Below are positions 17,690-25,527 of a stretch of DNA of 64,000 nt, piece by piece. Under the pieces are notes generated by a model. It saw only the letters and a program-made list of their open reading frames with translations. It was not told where the DNA came from and did not search any database. Source of the stretch: Xenorhabdus ehlersii (lineage in GTDB: Bacteria > Pseudomonadota > Gammaproteobacteria > Enterobacterales > Enterobacteriaceae); assembly GCF_003610465.1 (NCBI RefSeq), contig NZ_RAQI01000001.1, forward strand, positions 806,001 through 870,000, in the 5' to 3' direction. The number at the start of each line of letters is the position of its first letter. Position 1 is the stretch's first letter. A program made the translations under genes and the position numbers.

Positions 17690-17929
17690 ATGAATAAGAT
17701 ACTACTGCTTGCCGACCTGTCTGAACTACTGGAAGTGGATATCACCTTACTGAATGATGACTATGTCCTTGACCCTGAGGGGCGCTGGGATTCTCTGGCG
17801 ATTGTTTCGGTAATCGGTGCGATCAATCAGCACTATTCGGTATTGGTTAACGGAGAAGATCTTGGCCGTTGTCAGCGAGTGGGCGAAATATTTAACCTGG
17901 TATTTAATCAAAATATTGTGGATATGTAA
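17690..17929 (+). CDS. Free-standing acyl carrier protein (second)
   Basis: 79 residues, with GRWDSLAIVSVIGAI around Ser35 as the phosphopantetheine site. It is unlike the first carrier protein of the operon in length and sequence, so the two probably serve different partners. A site ctgaggtaaaaa precedes its ATG. Placed between the ligase and KAS III genes and overlapping the latter (TAATG), it is the likely acceptor of the activated starter acid. Confidence 0.8.
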   Translation: MNKILLLADLSELLEVDITLLNDDYVLDPEGRWDSLAIVSVIGAINQHYSVLVNGEDLGRCQRVGEIFNLVFNQNIVDM

Positions 17930-18924
17930 TGAACGTTACACTTCATGGTTTAAAAATAGAGGCGGTTGCCGCCTCTGTTCCGTCAACAAAGCTGACGCTG
18001 GAGCAACTGGCTCAACAATTTGGTGAAAAGGAAGTGGAGAGGATTGCGCTCAGTACCGGCATCAACCAGTTGGGTATTGCGCGAACCCCGCTACGGGCTT
18101 CAGACCTGTGCGTACATGCAGTGCACAAAATTTTTAATGAACAGACCGATCCCGACGAGATCGACGGTGTGATTTTTGTTTCGCAAACGCCGGATTATCT
18201 GATGCCCGCCACTTCTTGCGTGTTACAACAGAGACTGGGGCTGTGCCGGGATGTGATTGCTTTTGACATTAACTATGGTTGTTCCGGCTATATTTACGGC
18301 CTGTATCAGGCCGCGCTGTTGATAAGTTCGCATAGCTGCCGCAAGGTTCTGCTCTGTGTGGGTGACACAATGACCCGACATATCGCTGACGACGACCATA
18401 AGCTTCGTATGGTGCTGGGAGATGCCGGTAGTGCGACCATCATCGCTGCCGGTGATGATGACTGGGCCTTTGATATTCATACCGACGGCAGTGGTTATGA
18501 CAAGCTCATCGTCCCACAGGGAGAGGATTTACGCCACGGTTATCTGCAGATGGACGGGGCGGCTGTGATGGAATTTGCGCTTAAAGTGGTACACAACACC
18601 GTGAATAAGGCGCTCGAAATGAAGGGATGGGATAAACAGCAGGTGGATCATTTCTTTCTACACCAGCCCAACCGCTTTATGCTGCAGTACCTCACTAAAA
18701 AACTGCGGGTCGCCGCTGAAAAGGTGCCGATTGCGGTGGAAAATTACGGTAACACCGGCCCGGCATCCATCCCTCTGACTCTCTGCCAGCATTTCAGTAG
18801 TAATAGTGAGCAGCGGCCGGGAAAGACTATTATGTCGGGGTTTGGTGTCGGCTTATCCTGGGGGACAGTAGGCCTCAGTCTGAAGAATGTCCGCGTGTTC
18901 TCTCCTTTAACCTGCACCAGCTGA
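17929..18924 (+). CDS. KAS III-type beta-ketoacyl synthase
   Basis: 331 residues with the thiolase fold of FabH. The triad is complete: Cys118 in INYGCSGYIYG, His245 in FLHQPN and Asn275 in NYGNTGPASIP. KAS III enzymes join a thioester starter to malonyl-ACP, or condense two acyl units, which here would supply the beta-ketoacyl-ACP that AfsA-type enzymes need. Having its own KAS III, separate from the host fatty acid system, suggests a specific starter unit delivered by the ligase and second carrier protein. Confidence 0.88.
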   Translation: MNVTLHGLKIEAVAASVPSTKLTLEQLAQQFGEKEVERIALSTGINQLGIARTPLRASDLCVHAVHKIFNEQTDPDEIDGVIFVSQTPDYLMPATSCVLQQRLGLCRDVIAFDINYGCSGYIYGLYQAALLISSHSCRKVLLCVGDTMTRHIADDDHKLRMVLGDAGSATIIAAGDDDWAFDIHTDGSGYDKLIVPQGEDLRHGYLQMDGAAVMEFALKVVHNTVNKALEMKGWDKQQVDHFFLHQPNRFMLQYLTKKLRVAAEKVPIAVENYGNTGPASIPLTLCQHFSSNSEQRPGKTIMSGFGVGLSWGTVGLSLKNVRVFSPLTCTS

Positions 18925-18937
18925 AGGAGACGTTGCC

Positions 18938-19615
18938 ATGTCGTACTGTGTATTTTTAGACGTGGATGAAACGCTAATTAACAGTAAAACCTTGTTAGCT
19001 ACGTTCAGGCATCATTTGAACTCAGTACTCGGTGTCTCGGTGGGTGAGGAACGTTTTGCTTATGTAATGGACACTCTGTCTGATGCTCAGGCGGCAGGTT
19101 TCAGCGATCGGGCAAGTTTAAATCAGCTTTACTACCGACATTTTGCCAATATTGACGTAGCCAGTTTGGCTACCACTTGTGAATCTTGGTTTAATTCTAT
19201 CGGCATAAAATTGCTGAAAACTCGGGTATGTGACGAAATTGCCCGCCATCAGCAACGTAATGCCCAGATTGTGCTGGTGTCAGGTTCATATCACGCATGC
19301 CTGGATCCGTTGTCGCGCTATCTCAAAGCCGATGCCGTCCTTTGTACCGAACTGGTTAGTGCGCAGGGCGTGTATACGGGTGAACTGCAAGGCTGCCCGA
19401 CCATCGGTGAGGGCAAGGCTAGGCGCATTGCAGATTATATCGCGCAGCATCGGTTCTCTTTGCGTGGCTCCTTTGCTTACGGCGACCATCAGAGCGATGT
19501 GCCCATGCTGGAAATGGCGGATGAAAAAGTGATTGTCGATAACTACGATCTCTACTCCGCCCTCAGAATTCGCTGGCCTGAACTGGAATGGCTCGACAGC
19601 CAGCAGGCATCCTGA
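18938..19615 (+). CDS. HAD-family phosphatase (SerB/HAD-IB-like)
   Basis: 225 residues. The nucleophile motif FLDVDETLI has Asp8 and Asp10, motif II is VLVSGS (Ser115), Lys160 follows, and motif IV is GDHQSDVPML (Asp183, Asp187). All catalytic positions of a HAD phosphatase are present. In A-factor and methylenomycin furan biosynthesis a phosphate left from dihydroxyacetone phosphate must be removed; MmfP is a HAD enzyme. This is the last gene of the operon and the assignment of that step to it is inference from context. Confidence 0.85.
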   Translation: MSYCVFLDVDETLINSKTLLATFRHHLNSVLGVSVGEERFAYVMDTLSDAQAAGFSDRASLNQLYYRHFANIDVASLATTCESWFNSIGIKLLKTRVCDEIARHQQRNAQIVLVSGSYHACLDPLSRYLKADAVLCTELVSAQGVYTGELQGCPTIGEGKARRIADYIAQHRFSLRGSFAYGDHQSDVPMLEMADEKVIVDNYDLYSALRIRWPELEWLDSQQAS

Positions 19616-19627
19616 GCTCAGGATTTT
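19609..19627 (+). terminator. Possible terminator of the biosynthetic operon
   Basis: The palindrome atcctgagctcaggat overlaps the stop codon of the phosphatase gene and is followed by a short T run (ttt). The stem is 6-8 bp with a tiny loop, so it is a weak candidate. Confidence 0.4.
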
Positions 19628-19737
19628 ACCCTTGTGAGTGGGTGCTGGACGTTGGAAGGCAAAACGGGTTTTTGTTTTGTATTCCAGCGTCAGCAGACAA
19701 GCCGCACTGCGGCGCGTCAGTCAGTCTTTCTTTCTTG

Positions 19738-20430
19738 TTAATGCTGATATTTTGATGGCGTATTCACCACCGGTGTCATCCATTCAAACCAGTCACAGGC
19801 TTTACCGATATGGCTCCCCCCCTTCGGATCAAAATGATAGTGATGATGTGAGATATCTTCACAATACCCGACAAAGGGCTGATCAATACGATGAAGCTGA
19901 ATAGCGGCCGCTTGCTCTTTGGACGTCGGGAAAAATGCCCCACCGGCTTCGGCAAACAGGTCGGTATCATCCTGCTGCGTGCCACAGTGTTCACAATGGT
20001 TTACCCAGTGCTGTCTGCGCAGTCGTTGGCTGACCACTTTGCGCAGGGTGTGGTGAAAACCGGGCAGCACGCTACGCACAATAGTGGGAATATCGGCGAG
20101 ATAAAACAGAAACGCCGGGCTGTCCTGCTCGGTATAGTCCACTTCCGTGCCGGGTTCATCATCGTTATCCGCTTCCAGTAGCTGGTGTCCGGCCGGTAGC
20201 ATAAATGCCGTCACGGTGGTGGGTTGATGACAGTGTGGGCATGACGTCCGGGTTTGGGCCAGATACCAGAATTCCGCATGGACATTGTAGAACGGCAACC
20301 AGTGCATAAACGGGGTCGGGTCAAAACTGTTGTCGATATACCAGGTTTGGGCGGCCGCATCCCAGTGCGCGCCCAGCTTCCGTACTTTCTCGTATTCATC
20401 GTCGGGGACGTTTAAATCAATTCGCAGCAT
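19738..20430 (-). CDS. DUF5710-containing zinc-finger ICE protein
   Basis: 230 residues. The first ~45 (IDLNVPDDEYEKVRKLGAHWDAAAQTWYI) are a DUF5710 domain, a small module common in conjugative and phage DNA-processing proteins. Two cysteine pairs (CPHC near residue 65, CEHCG near 150) suggest a zinc site. It points against the flanking genes, and its 5' end faces the RAQPRD gene across ~145 bp that must hold both promoters. In this ICE class a gene of this type commonly sits beside RAQPRD. The function is unknown. Confidence 0.75.
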   Translation of the reverse strand: MLRIDLNVPDDEYEKVRKLGAHWDAAAQTWYIDNSFDPTPFMHWLPFYNVHAEFWYLAQTRTSCPHCHQPTTVTAFMLPAGHQLLEADNDDEPGTEVDYTEQDSPAFLFYLADIPTIVRSVLPGFHHTLRKVVSQRLRRQHWVNHCEHCGTQQDDTDLFAEAGGAFFPTSKEQAAAIQLHRIDQPFVGYCEDISHHHYHFDPKGGSHIGKACDWFEWMTPVVNTPSKYQH

Positions 20431-20579
20431 ATGTCTTCCTTCATTATTAAATCGTTAACCCAATAAATTAGTCAGGCTATTTAGCTAATTTTCACCAAAG
20501 CATAAAGAGTTTATTGCTGACTGCCGCGAAAAAACCCCGCATCCTCGGCATCTTGGCATCCATGACGAGGTGAGTGTTT

Positions 20580-20909
20580 ATGCGCGGTGGCTTTTCGATA
20601 TCCTGTTTTGCCGGCCTGCTGGGATTGGCTGTGTGGTGTATGCCGCTGGCTCAGGCGGCCGAGAAAGATGAACTGGCCAGTGCAAAGCGTCTGATTGAGC
20701 AGGTACAACTGGCCCTGGCGCGCGCAAGTCTCGCAGAAAAGCACTCTGACCCTGCAAAACGCCCTCGTTATGACTTTGATTATCCGCGCATCAAAGCCGA
20801 TCTCAACACCATTAAAGCCGGTATCGATCACTACCTTATGCCTTCCCGTGACCAGCCCCATGAATCCGGTTTGTTATCCGGCCATTACCGTCAGGAAAAC
20901 CCGCAATGA
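20580..20909 (+). CDS. RAQPRD-family ICE periplasmic protein (TIGR01690)
   Basis: 109 residues from the ATG at 20580, with gaggtgag six bases upstream; a GTG at 20574 is possible. A signal peptide ends near AQAAEKDE. The segment KRPRYDFDYPRIKADLNTIKAGIDHYL is the conserved core, although the defining RAQPRD string itself is replaced by a divergent tail. It is the first gene of the core secretion operon and its stop overlaps the next start. Its role in conjugation is undefined. Confidence 0.82.
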   Translation: MRGGFSISCFAGLLGLAVWCMPLAQAAEKDELASAKRLIEQVQLALARASLAEKHSDPAKRPRYDFDYPRIKADLNTIKAGIDHYLMPSRDQPHESGLLSGHYRQENPQ

Positions 20910-21142
20910 CGCCGGCGCAACGCCATGCCTTTGAAGTAGCCTCCGGACACTTTGATATCACTTTTTTGTCTCTGGTGTGTGTCGGATTTTTCTTAGCCAC
21001 CTTATTTTTCTGGGCGGCCTGGGCGGCGGTGGATGTCTGGAACGGCTGGGCAAATGAAAAAGTGCGTAATCAGACCCTCAGCCAGTTTGCCCTTCGAACC
21101 GCGGTATTGCTGGTCGTGGCTGTCTGGATGTTTGCGAGCTGA
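20906..21142 (+). CDS. TIGR03758-family ICE membrane protein (DUF3262)
   Basis: 78 residues, two hydrophobic segments (FLSLVCVGFFLATLFFWAAW and FALRTAVLLVVAVWMFAS) separated by a short polar loop. This size, topology and position between RAQPRD and the TIGR03745 gene are constant in PFGI-type ICEs. It overlaps the previous gene by 4 bp. Confidence 0.8.
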   Translation: MTPAQRHAFEVASGHFDITFLSLVCVGFFLATLFFWAAWAAVDVWNGWANEKVRNQTLSQFALRTAVLLVVAVWMFAS

Positions 21143-21176
21143 GGCAATGAACACAATGAAAAGGAACAGAGTCACT

Positions 21177-21542
21177 ATGAAGCACATTTTTACCGTCTGC
21201 CGGCGTATCGGTACCCGAATAAATGCCTTTCTTTTATTGTGCTGCCTGTCCTGTGAATCCGCCCGGGCTGATTTACCGGCTATCGAACCGCCCAAAAGTG
21301 GTGGCGGGGGCGGATTGCTGGGACAGGCGAAAGGGTACGCGCAGGATGGCATTGTGATTGGCGGGTTGATCCTCTCGGCGGTGGCGTTCTTTAAGGTTGC
21401 TTCGGCTGCCGTCGAAACGTTTTCCGAAGTGCGGGATGGCAAATCGACCTGGACCCAGTTTGGTGCCATCGTCGTGGTCGGCGTGGTGCTGTTGGTTGCC
21501 GTGATTTGGCTGCTGTCGAAATCGGCCAGCATTATTTTTTAA
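21177..21542 (+). CDS. TIGR03745-family pilin-like ICE membrane protein
   Basis: Taken from ATG 21177 (121 residues); in-frame ATGs at 21147 and 21156 are also possible and would lengthen the signal peptide. A signal sequence ends near ARA|DLPAIEPP, then a glycine run (GGGGGLLG) and two membrane segments (IVIGGLILSAVAFFKVA and IVVVGVVLLVAVIWLL). Size and topology recall VirB2-type pilin subunits, and the family holds the corresponding place in the operon. Confidence 0.78.
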   Translation: MKHIFTVCRRIGTRINAFLLLCCLSCESARADLPAIEPPKSGGGGGLLGQAKGYAQDGIVIGGLILSAVAFFKVASAAVETFSEVRDGKSTWTQFGAIVVVGVVLLVAVIWLLSKSASIIF

Positions 21543-21552
21543 GGGCATCACC

Positions 21553-21909
21553 ATGCAGACAATCGCTTTCTTACCGGATCGTTTAAACGCCGAACCGGTG
21601 GTCTTTCGCGGATTCACCACGCCGGAGCTGGGACTGGCCGCACTGGCGGGGATCGTGCTCGGACTGGCCGTCAGTCTTCCCCTGATCCCCTTAGCCGGTT
21701 GGGTCGTGCTCCCGACCGGCATGTTGGTGATGCCCTTGTTACTGATAAGCTTTGGCGGGCGTTGGCTCGCACACCTCAAGCGGGGTAAGCCGGAGAATTA
21801 TCTCTGGCTGAAGCTGGAAGAGAAAAAACGCCGGCTGGGTCTCGGTGATCCGGCCTTGATTATTGCCGCCCGGGGCTGGTCGTTGCGCCGTAGCCGGAGC
21901 GTGCGATGA
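21553..21909 (+). CDS. TIGR03750-family conjugal protein (DUF3487, VirB3/TraL-like position)
   Basis: 118 residues. The opening FLPDRLNAEPVVFRGFTTPELG is diagnostic. Two membrane segments follow (LAALAGIVLGLAVSLPLIPL and WVVLPTGMLVMPLLLISF). Such short two-helix proteins with a cytoplasmic N-terminal arm occupy the VirB3 place in related systems. The stop overlaps the next start (ATGA). Confidence 0.82.
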   Translation: MQTIAFLPDRLNAEPVVFRGFTTPELGLAALAGIVLGLAVSLPLIPLAGWVVLPTGMLVMPLLLISFGGRWLAHLKRGKPENYLWLKLEEKKRRLGLGDPALIIAARGWSLRRSRSVR

Positions 21910-22562
21910 GCCGGTTTCGTCATGCAATCAAAAACCGGGATCAGCATATTCTGACCCTGCGGGTGGCGTGCGGTATTTTGGTGCTGGTATTACTGCTGAG
22001 CCTGACGGGCTGGATGGCGTCACCGCGCAACCTCACTATCCATCATCCGCCGGACTTACGTACCGGCAGCACACGCCCGTGGTGGGAAGTGCCGGCGCCC
22101 AGTGTCTACAGTTTCGCCTTTTATATCTTCCAGCAACTGAATGCCTGGCCGAAAAATGGCGCACAGGACTATCCGGCCAAAATTGATGCACTTTCTCCTT
22201 ATCTGACGCCGGCCTGTCAGGATTTTCTGCGGGAAGATGCCAAAACCCGGGCTGACAGTGGCGAGCTGCTTGACCGGGTGCGCGTGGTGTATGAGATTCC
22301 CGGCCGCGGCTATGGGACGCGCCGTGTGACGGTGCGTGACCGGGATAACTGGGTCGTCCGGCTGGATTTGGTGGCCGATGAATATTATCACGCCGAACCG
22401 GTCAAACGGGCATTAGTGCGCTACCCCCTGAAAGTGGTGCGTTGGGAGGGTGATGCCGAGCGTAATCCCTTCGGATTAGCACTGGATTGTTATGACGGCA
22501 TGCCACAGCGGCTGGAAGCCCTGCCGCAACCTTTGGAACAGAAAAAGGGGGTATTTCAATGA
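21906..22562 (+). CDS. TIGR03746-family ICE protein (DUF2895, TraE/VirB8-like)
   Basis: 218 residues with one N-terminal anchor (LRVACGILVLVLLLSLTGWM) and a periplasmic domain including RPWWEVPAPSVYSFAFYIFQQLNAWP. Bitopic layout and operon place suggest the inner-membrane scaffold part of the channel comparable to VirB8/TraE. Its ATGA overlap with both neighbours shows tight coupling. Confidence 0.82.
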   Translation: MSRFRHAIKNRDQHILTLRVACGILVLVLLLSLTGWMASPRNLTIHHPPDLRTGSTRPWWEVPAPSVYSFAFYIFQQLNAWPKNGAQDYPAKIDALSPYLTPACQDFLREDAKTRADSGELLDRVRVVYEIPGRGYGTRRVTVRDRDNWVVRLDLVADEYYHAEPVKRALVRYPLKVVRWEGDAERNPFGLALDCYDGMPQRLEALPQPLEQKKGVFQ

Positions 22563-23392
22563 AAGGATATCCACCTGGCTGTCGCCGTGTTTGGCTGGGT
22601 TTGGCCTGCATGTTGCTGTTTTGCATCGGCGCTAAGGCCGATGAACTGATGAAATGGGAACGTGTGCCGTTAGCCATTGCGCTTAAGGTGGGGCAAGAGC
22701 GGATTATTTTTGCGGAGCGAAATGTCCGTATCGGTTTGCCGCCGTCACTCAATGATAAATTGCGGGTACAAAGTGCCGGCGGGGCGGTGTACCTGAAAGC
22801 CAGCCATGCTTTCCCGTCAACCCGCCTACAATTGCAGGACAGCGAAAATGGCGAAATCATTTTACTGGATGTGACCGCAGGAAAAACCGATGCCACTGAA
22901 CCGGTACGCATTATTTATCCGAATGAAAAACAACCTGCTTCAACCGAAAAATCACAACACCAGAGTAAACCCCAATTATCTGCGCCCGTTCCGGTGGCCT
23001 TAATCCGCTATGCTGCGCAGCAATTGTATGCCCCATTACGTACCGTCGAGCCGGTGACAGGAATCCAGCCGGTGAATCTGCATTTACCTGAGTTTATCAC
23101 GACGCTTTACCCGTCAGAGCCGATTGAAATTACCCCGCTGGCCGGCTGGAGACTGCACCATCACACAGTGGCAGCACTGAAACTGCGCAATCCCACCCAA
23201 CGAAAAATCACCCTCGACCCGCGAGAATTACAGGGGCAGTTTGTCGCGGCCACGTTCCAGCATCGCTGGCTGGCTGAAACGGGGACGCCGGAGGATACGA
23301 CGGTATTGTATCTGGTCACAAAAGGGCAGCCGGATAATACCTTTATCCCTGAGCCGGTATCGGTGAAACCGGGAGGCCGCCATGGAAGTTAA
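22559..23392 (+). CDS. TIGR03749-family ICE protein (DUF3438, TraK/VirB9-like)
   Basis: 277 residues with a signal peptide ending near GAKA|DELM. The beta-rich body (MKWERVPLAIALKVGQERIIF, later QLYAPLRTVEP) fits the family that takes the place of TraK/VirB9 in the outer-membrane core complex. It overlaps TIGR03752 by 11 bp. Confidence 0.82.
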   Translation: MKGYPPGCRRVWLGLACMLLFCIGAKADELMKWERVPLAIALKVGQERIIFAERNVRIGLPPSLNDKLRVQSAGGAVYLKASHAFPSTRLQLQDSENGEIILLDVTAGKTDATEPVRIIYPNEKQPASTEKSQHQSKPQLSAPVPVALIRYAAQQLYAPLRTVEPVTGIQPVNLHLPEFITTLYPSEPIEITPLAGWRLHHHTVAALKLRNPTQRKITLDPRELQGQFVAATFQHRWLAETGTPEDTTVLYLVTKGQPDNTFIPEPVSVKPGGRHGS

Positions 23393-24782
23393 GTCCAATG
23401 CGTTGGTGAAAATACTGGTGCCGGTGGTATTCCTTATCGGCGGGGTTATTGGCATCAAAAGTTGCCGTTCAACGGAAAGTGCCGCGCCCGGCACGACGGC
23501 GAATCATGTGCTGGCCACGCTGTCACCGGAAGAGTTGCAGGCGCTGGGGGTCGGAGGAGATACGCCGGAAGATACCCTGCGTACCCTGATAGGCGCCCTC
23601 AATAAAGTGCGGGCAGAGCAGAAACGTTTAAGCCAGCAGAATGCCGATATTTTAAAAGAAAATAACCAGTTAAAAAGTCAGAATCAGGATGTTGCCAGCC
23701 AGATAGATACGGCGGTTGCGGCTATTCGTCGGGACGATGAACAGCGTCAGCGCACGTTGCAGGATGAGCAGCAGGGATTACTGGCACAGGTTGATTTGCT
23801 CACCGAGCGGTTAAATTCAGCACCGTTGCCTGCTCAGAACAGCCAGATGCCACCTGGGTGGGAGTATGCGGCTAATCCAGCCAAGGGGCAGGATGAACTT
23901 ATCTGGGTGACACCGGCCGATGAAAAACCGGTTGATCCCCCAAACGGGGCTGACGGCAAACCCGCCGCTAAATTCCCGACTTCTTTTTTAAGTGAACAAC
24001 CGGCAACGGGGCAAAATACCCCACCGCTCCCTTTGCTGAAGGAAGAAAACCAAAAACCGGTCTATACCCTGCCGGAAAATGCCACGCTGGCAGGCAGTCA
24101 GGCGATGACTGCGTTGCTCGGTCGGGTACCGGTCAATGGCACAGTGACAGACCCTTACCCGTTCAAGATCCTGATTGGCAAAGATAACCTGACCGCCAAC
24201 GGTATCGAACTGCCGGCAGTGGAAGGGGCGGTGGTGTCCGGCTCGGCCAGTGGTGACTGGACCCTCTCCTGCGTACGCGGGCAGGTCAATTCCATCACGT
24301 TTGTGTTTCAGGATGGCACCGTGCGTACCCTGCCGGGCAAAGGGCAAAACCCGCAGGGTATCGGCTGGTTGTCGGATGAAAACGGCATTCCCTGTATCAG
24401 CGGTGAGCGTAAATCCAATGCCAGCACCTATCTGCCAACGTTGTTTGCCCTCTCGGCCATGAATTCAGCCGGGGATGCCTTGAACGAAAGCCAGCGTACC
24501 GCCCAAACCAACGGCACCGGTGGTATCACATCCGCCTTAACAGGCAATGCCGGACAGGCGGCATTAGGCAAAGCGATATCCGGGGGGATGAAGGAGATGG
24601 GCGAATGGCTCAAACAACGTTACAGCCAGACGTTTGATGCGGTTTACGTGCCGCCCGGTGCCGGCGTTGTGGTGCATATCACCCAGAGTCTGGCGATAGA
24701 TTACGAAACGAAAGGCCGTAAGGTGCACTACGGCGTGAGTGAACCCACTCAATATGATACGACTCAGGAAGCCTTAGATTAA
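23382..24782 (+). CDS. TIGR03752-family ICE protein (TraB/VirB10-like)
   Basis: 466 residues. One N-terminal membrane segment (VKILVPVVFLIGGVIGI) is followed by a coiled coil (about residues 68-150, rich in Q, E, L) and a proline-rich linker. The C-terminal domain, with TDPYPFKILIGKDNL and YVPPGAGVVVHI, is like TraB/VirB10. Such proteins span the periplasm and gate the channel. Coupled to both neighbours (TAATG downstream). Confidence 0.85.
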   Translation: MEVKSNALVKILVPVVFLIGGVIGIKSCRSTESAAPGTTANHVLATLSPEELQALGVGGDTPEDTLRTLIGALNKVRAEQKRLSQQNADILKENNQLKSQNQDVASQIDTAVAAIRRDDEQRQRTLQDEQQGLLAQVDLLTERLNSAPLPAQNSQMPPGWEYAANPAKGQDELIWVTPADEKPVDPPNGADGKPAAKFPTSFLSEQPATGQNTPPLPLLKEENQKPVYTLPENATLAGSQAMTALLGRVPVNGTVTDPYPFKILIGKDNLTANGIELPAVEGAVVSGSASGDWTLSCVRGQVNSITFVFQDGTVRTLPGKGQNPQGIGWLSDENGIPCISGERKSNASTYLPTLFALSAMNSAGDALNESQRTAQTNGTGGITSALTGNAGQAALGKAISGGMKEMGEWLKQRYSQTFDAVYVPPGAGVVVHITQSLAIDYETKGRKVHYGVSEPTQYDTTQEALD

Positions 24783-25138
24783 TGGAAAAGCCTGTCTTTC
24801 AATGGCTGTTCAGTGCCAGCCAACCCTATTGCCTGCAAATTAACAAACCCCCACATGCTGAGCCTGTACCGGTTCAGCTCTGCTGGCGGCCTGCCGATAA
24901 AAAAACATCCCGGCTCTGTCTTGCCATCGGCAATGCGTGTCAACCGCTGGGTGCCGGTGATTTTACTGTTTTTCGTCTGTCAGACACACAGTGGCAATCC
25001 GTGGTGGCAGGCAACAGCGGGGCTGAACCGGAACAGTGGGAGCGCCTGGCGTTTACGGTATCGGAACTGGCTGTCCATCCTGAGTTTGTTACCTTTACCG
25101 CCATGGGCACTACGGAGGTTCAGCGATGCGAAAAATAA
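24782..25138 (+). CDS. Unknown small protein within the transfer operon
   Basis: 118 residues, no signal peptide or membrane segment, one internal pair of cysteines (SRLCLAIGNACQ). It begins on the last base of the upstream stop (TAATG) and overlaps the next gene by 13 bp, so it is clearly translated as part of the operon. I do not recognise the family. The usual operon runs directly from TIGR03752 to TIGR03751, so this may be lineage-specific. Confidence 0.6.
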   Translation: MEKPVFQWLFSASQPYCLQINKPPHAEPVPVQLCWRPADKKTSRLCLAIGNACQPLGAGDFTVFRLSDTQWQSVVAGNSGAEPEQWERLAFTVSELAVHPEFVTFTAMGTTEVQRCEK

Positions 25139-25527
25139 ACGCGGTTGTCGTGTTGTGTCTGTCAGGGCTGATGGCCGGTTGTTCAACCTCGAAAGACACG
25201 TTGCTGCCTGCCGGAAAGCAGACGGTGCTGGCGATGTGGCAGGGTAATAAAGCCGGCCACACGCCCGTGCAGGCAAGAACCGCATTGCGCAGAACGTTGA
25301 CCGGGACCGAACACAGACGAGCGCTGGAAGCGCCCTATCATTACAGCCGTTCGGCTGAGCAGGAAATCAGTCAGCAGTTTCCCCGTCTCCCCAATCCCGA
25401 TATGGTGATGTATGTCTTCCCGCATCTGGCCGCCGGCAATACGCCGATACCGGGCTACAGCACCGTGTTCCCGTTTTATCAGCAGGTACAGTACGCCCTG
25501 CCGGGTGAACGCACGGAGGCCCTGTGA
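25126..25527 (+). CDS. TIGR03751-family conjugal transfer lipoprotein
   Basis: 133 residues with a lipoprotein signal (VVVLCLSGLMAGC). The tail, LPNPDMVMYVFPHLAAGNTPIPGYSTVFPFY, is highly characteristic of this ICE lipoprotein. It resembles TraV/VirB7 in position and size and probably anchors the core complex to the outer membrane. Confidence 0.87.
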   Translation: MRKINAVVVLCLSGLMAGCSTSKDTLLPAGKQTVLAMWQGNKAGHTPVQARTALRRTLTGTEHRRALEAPYHYSRSAEQEISQQFPRLPNPDMVMYVFPHLAAGNTPIPGYSTVFPFYQQVQYALPGERTEAL

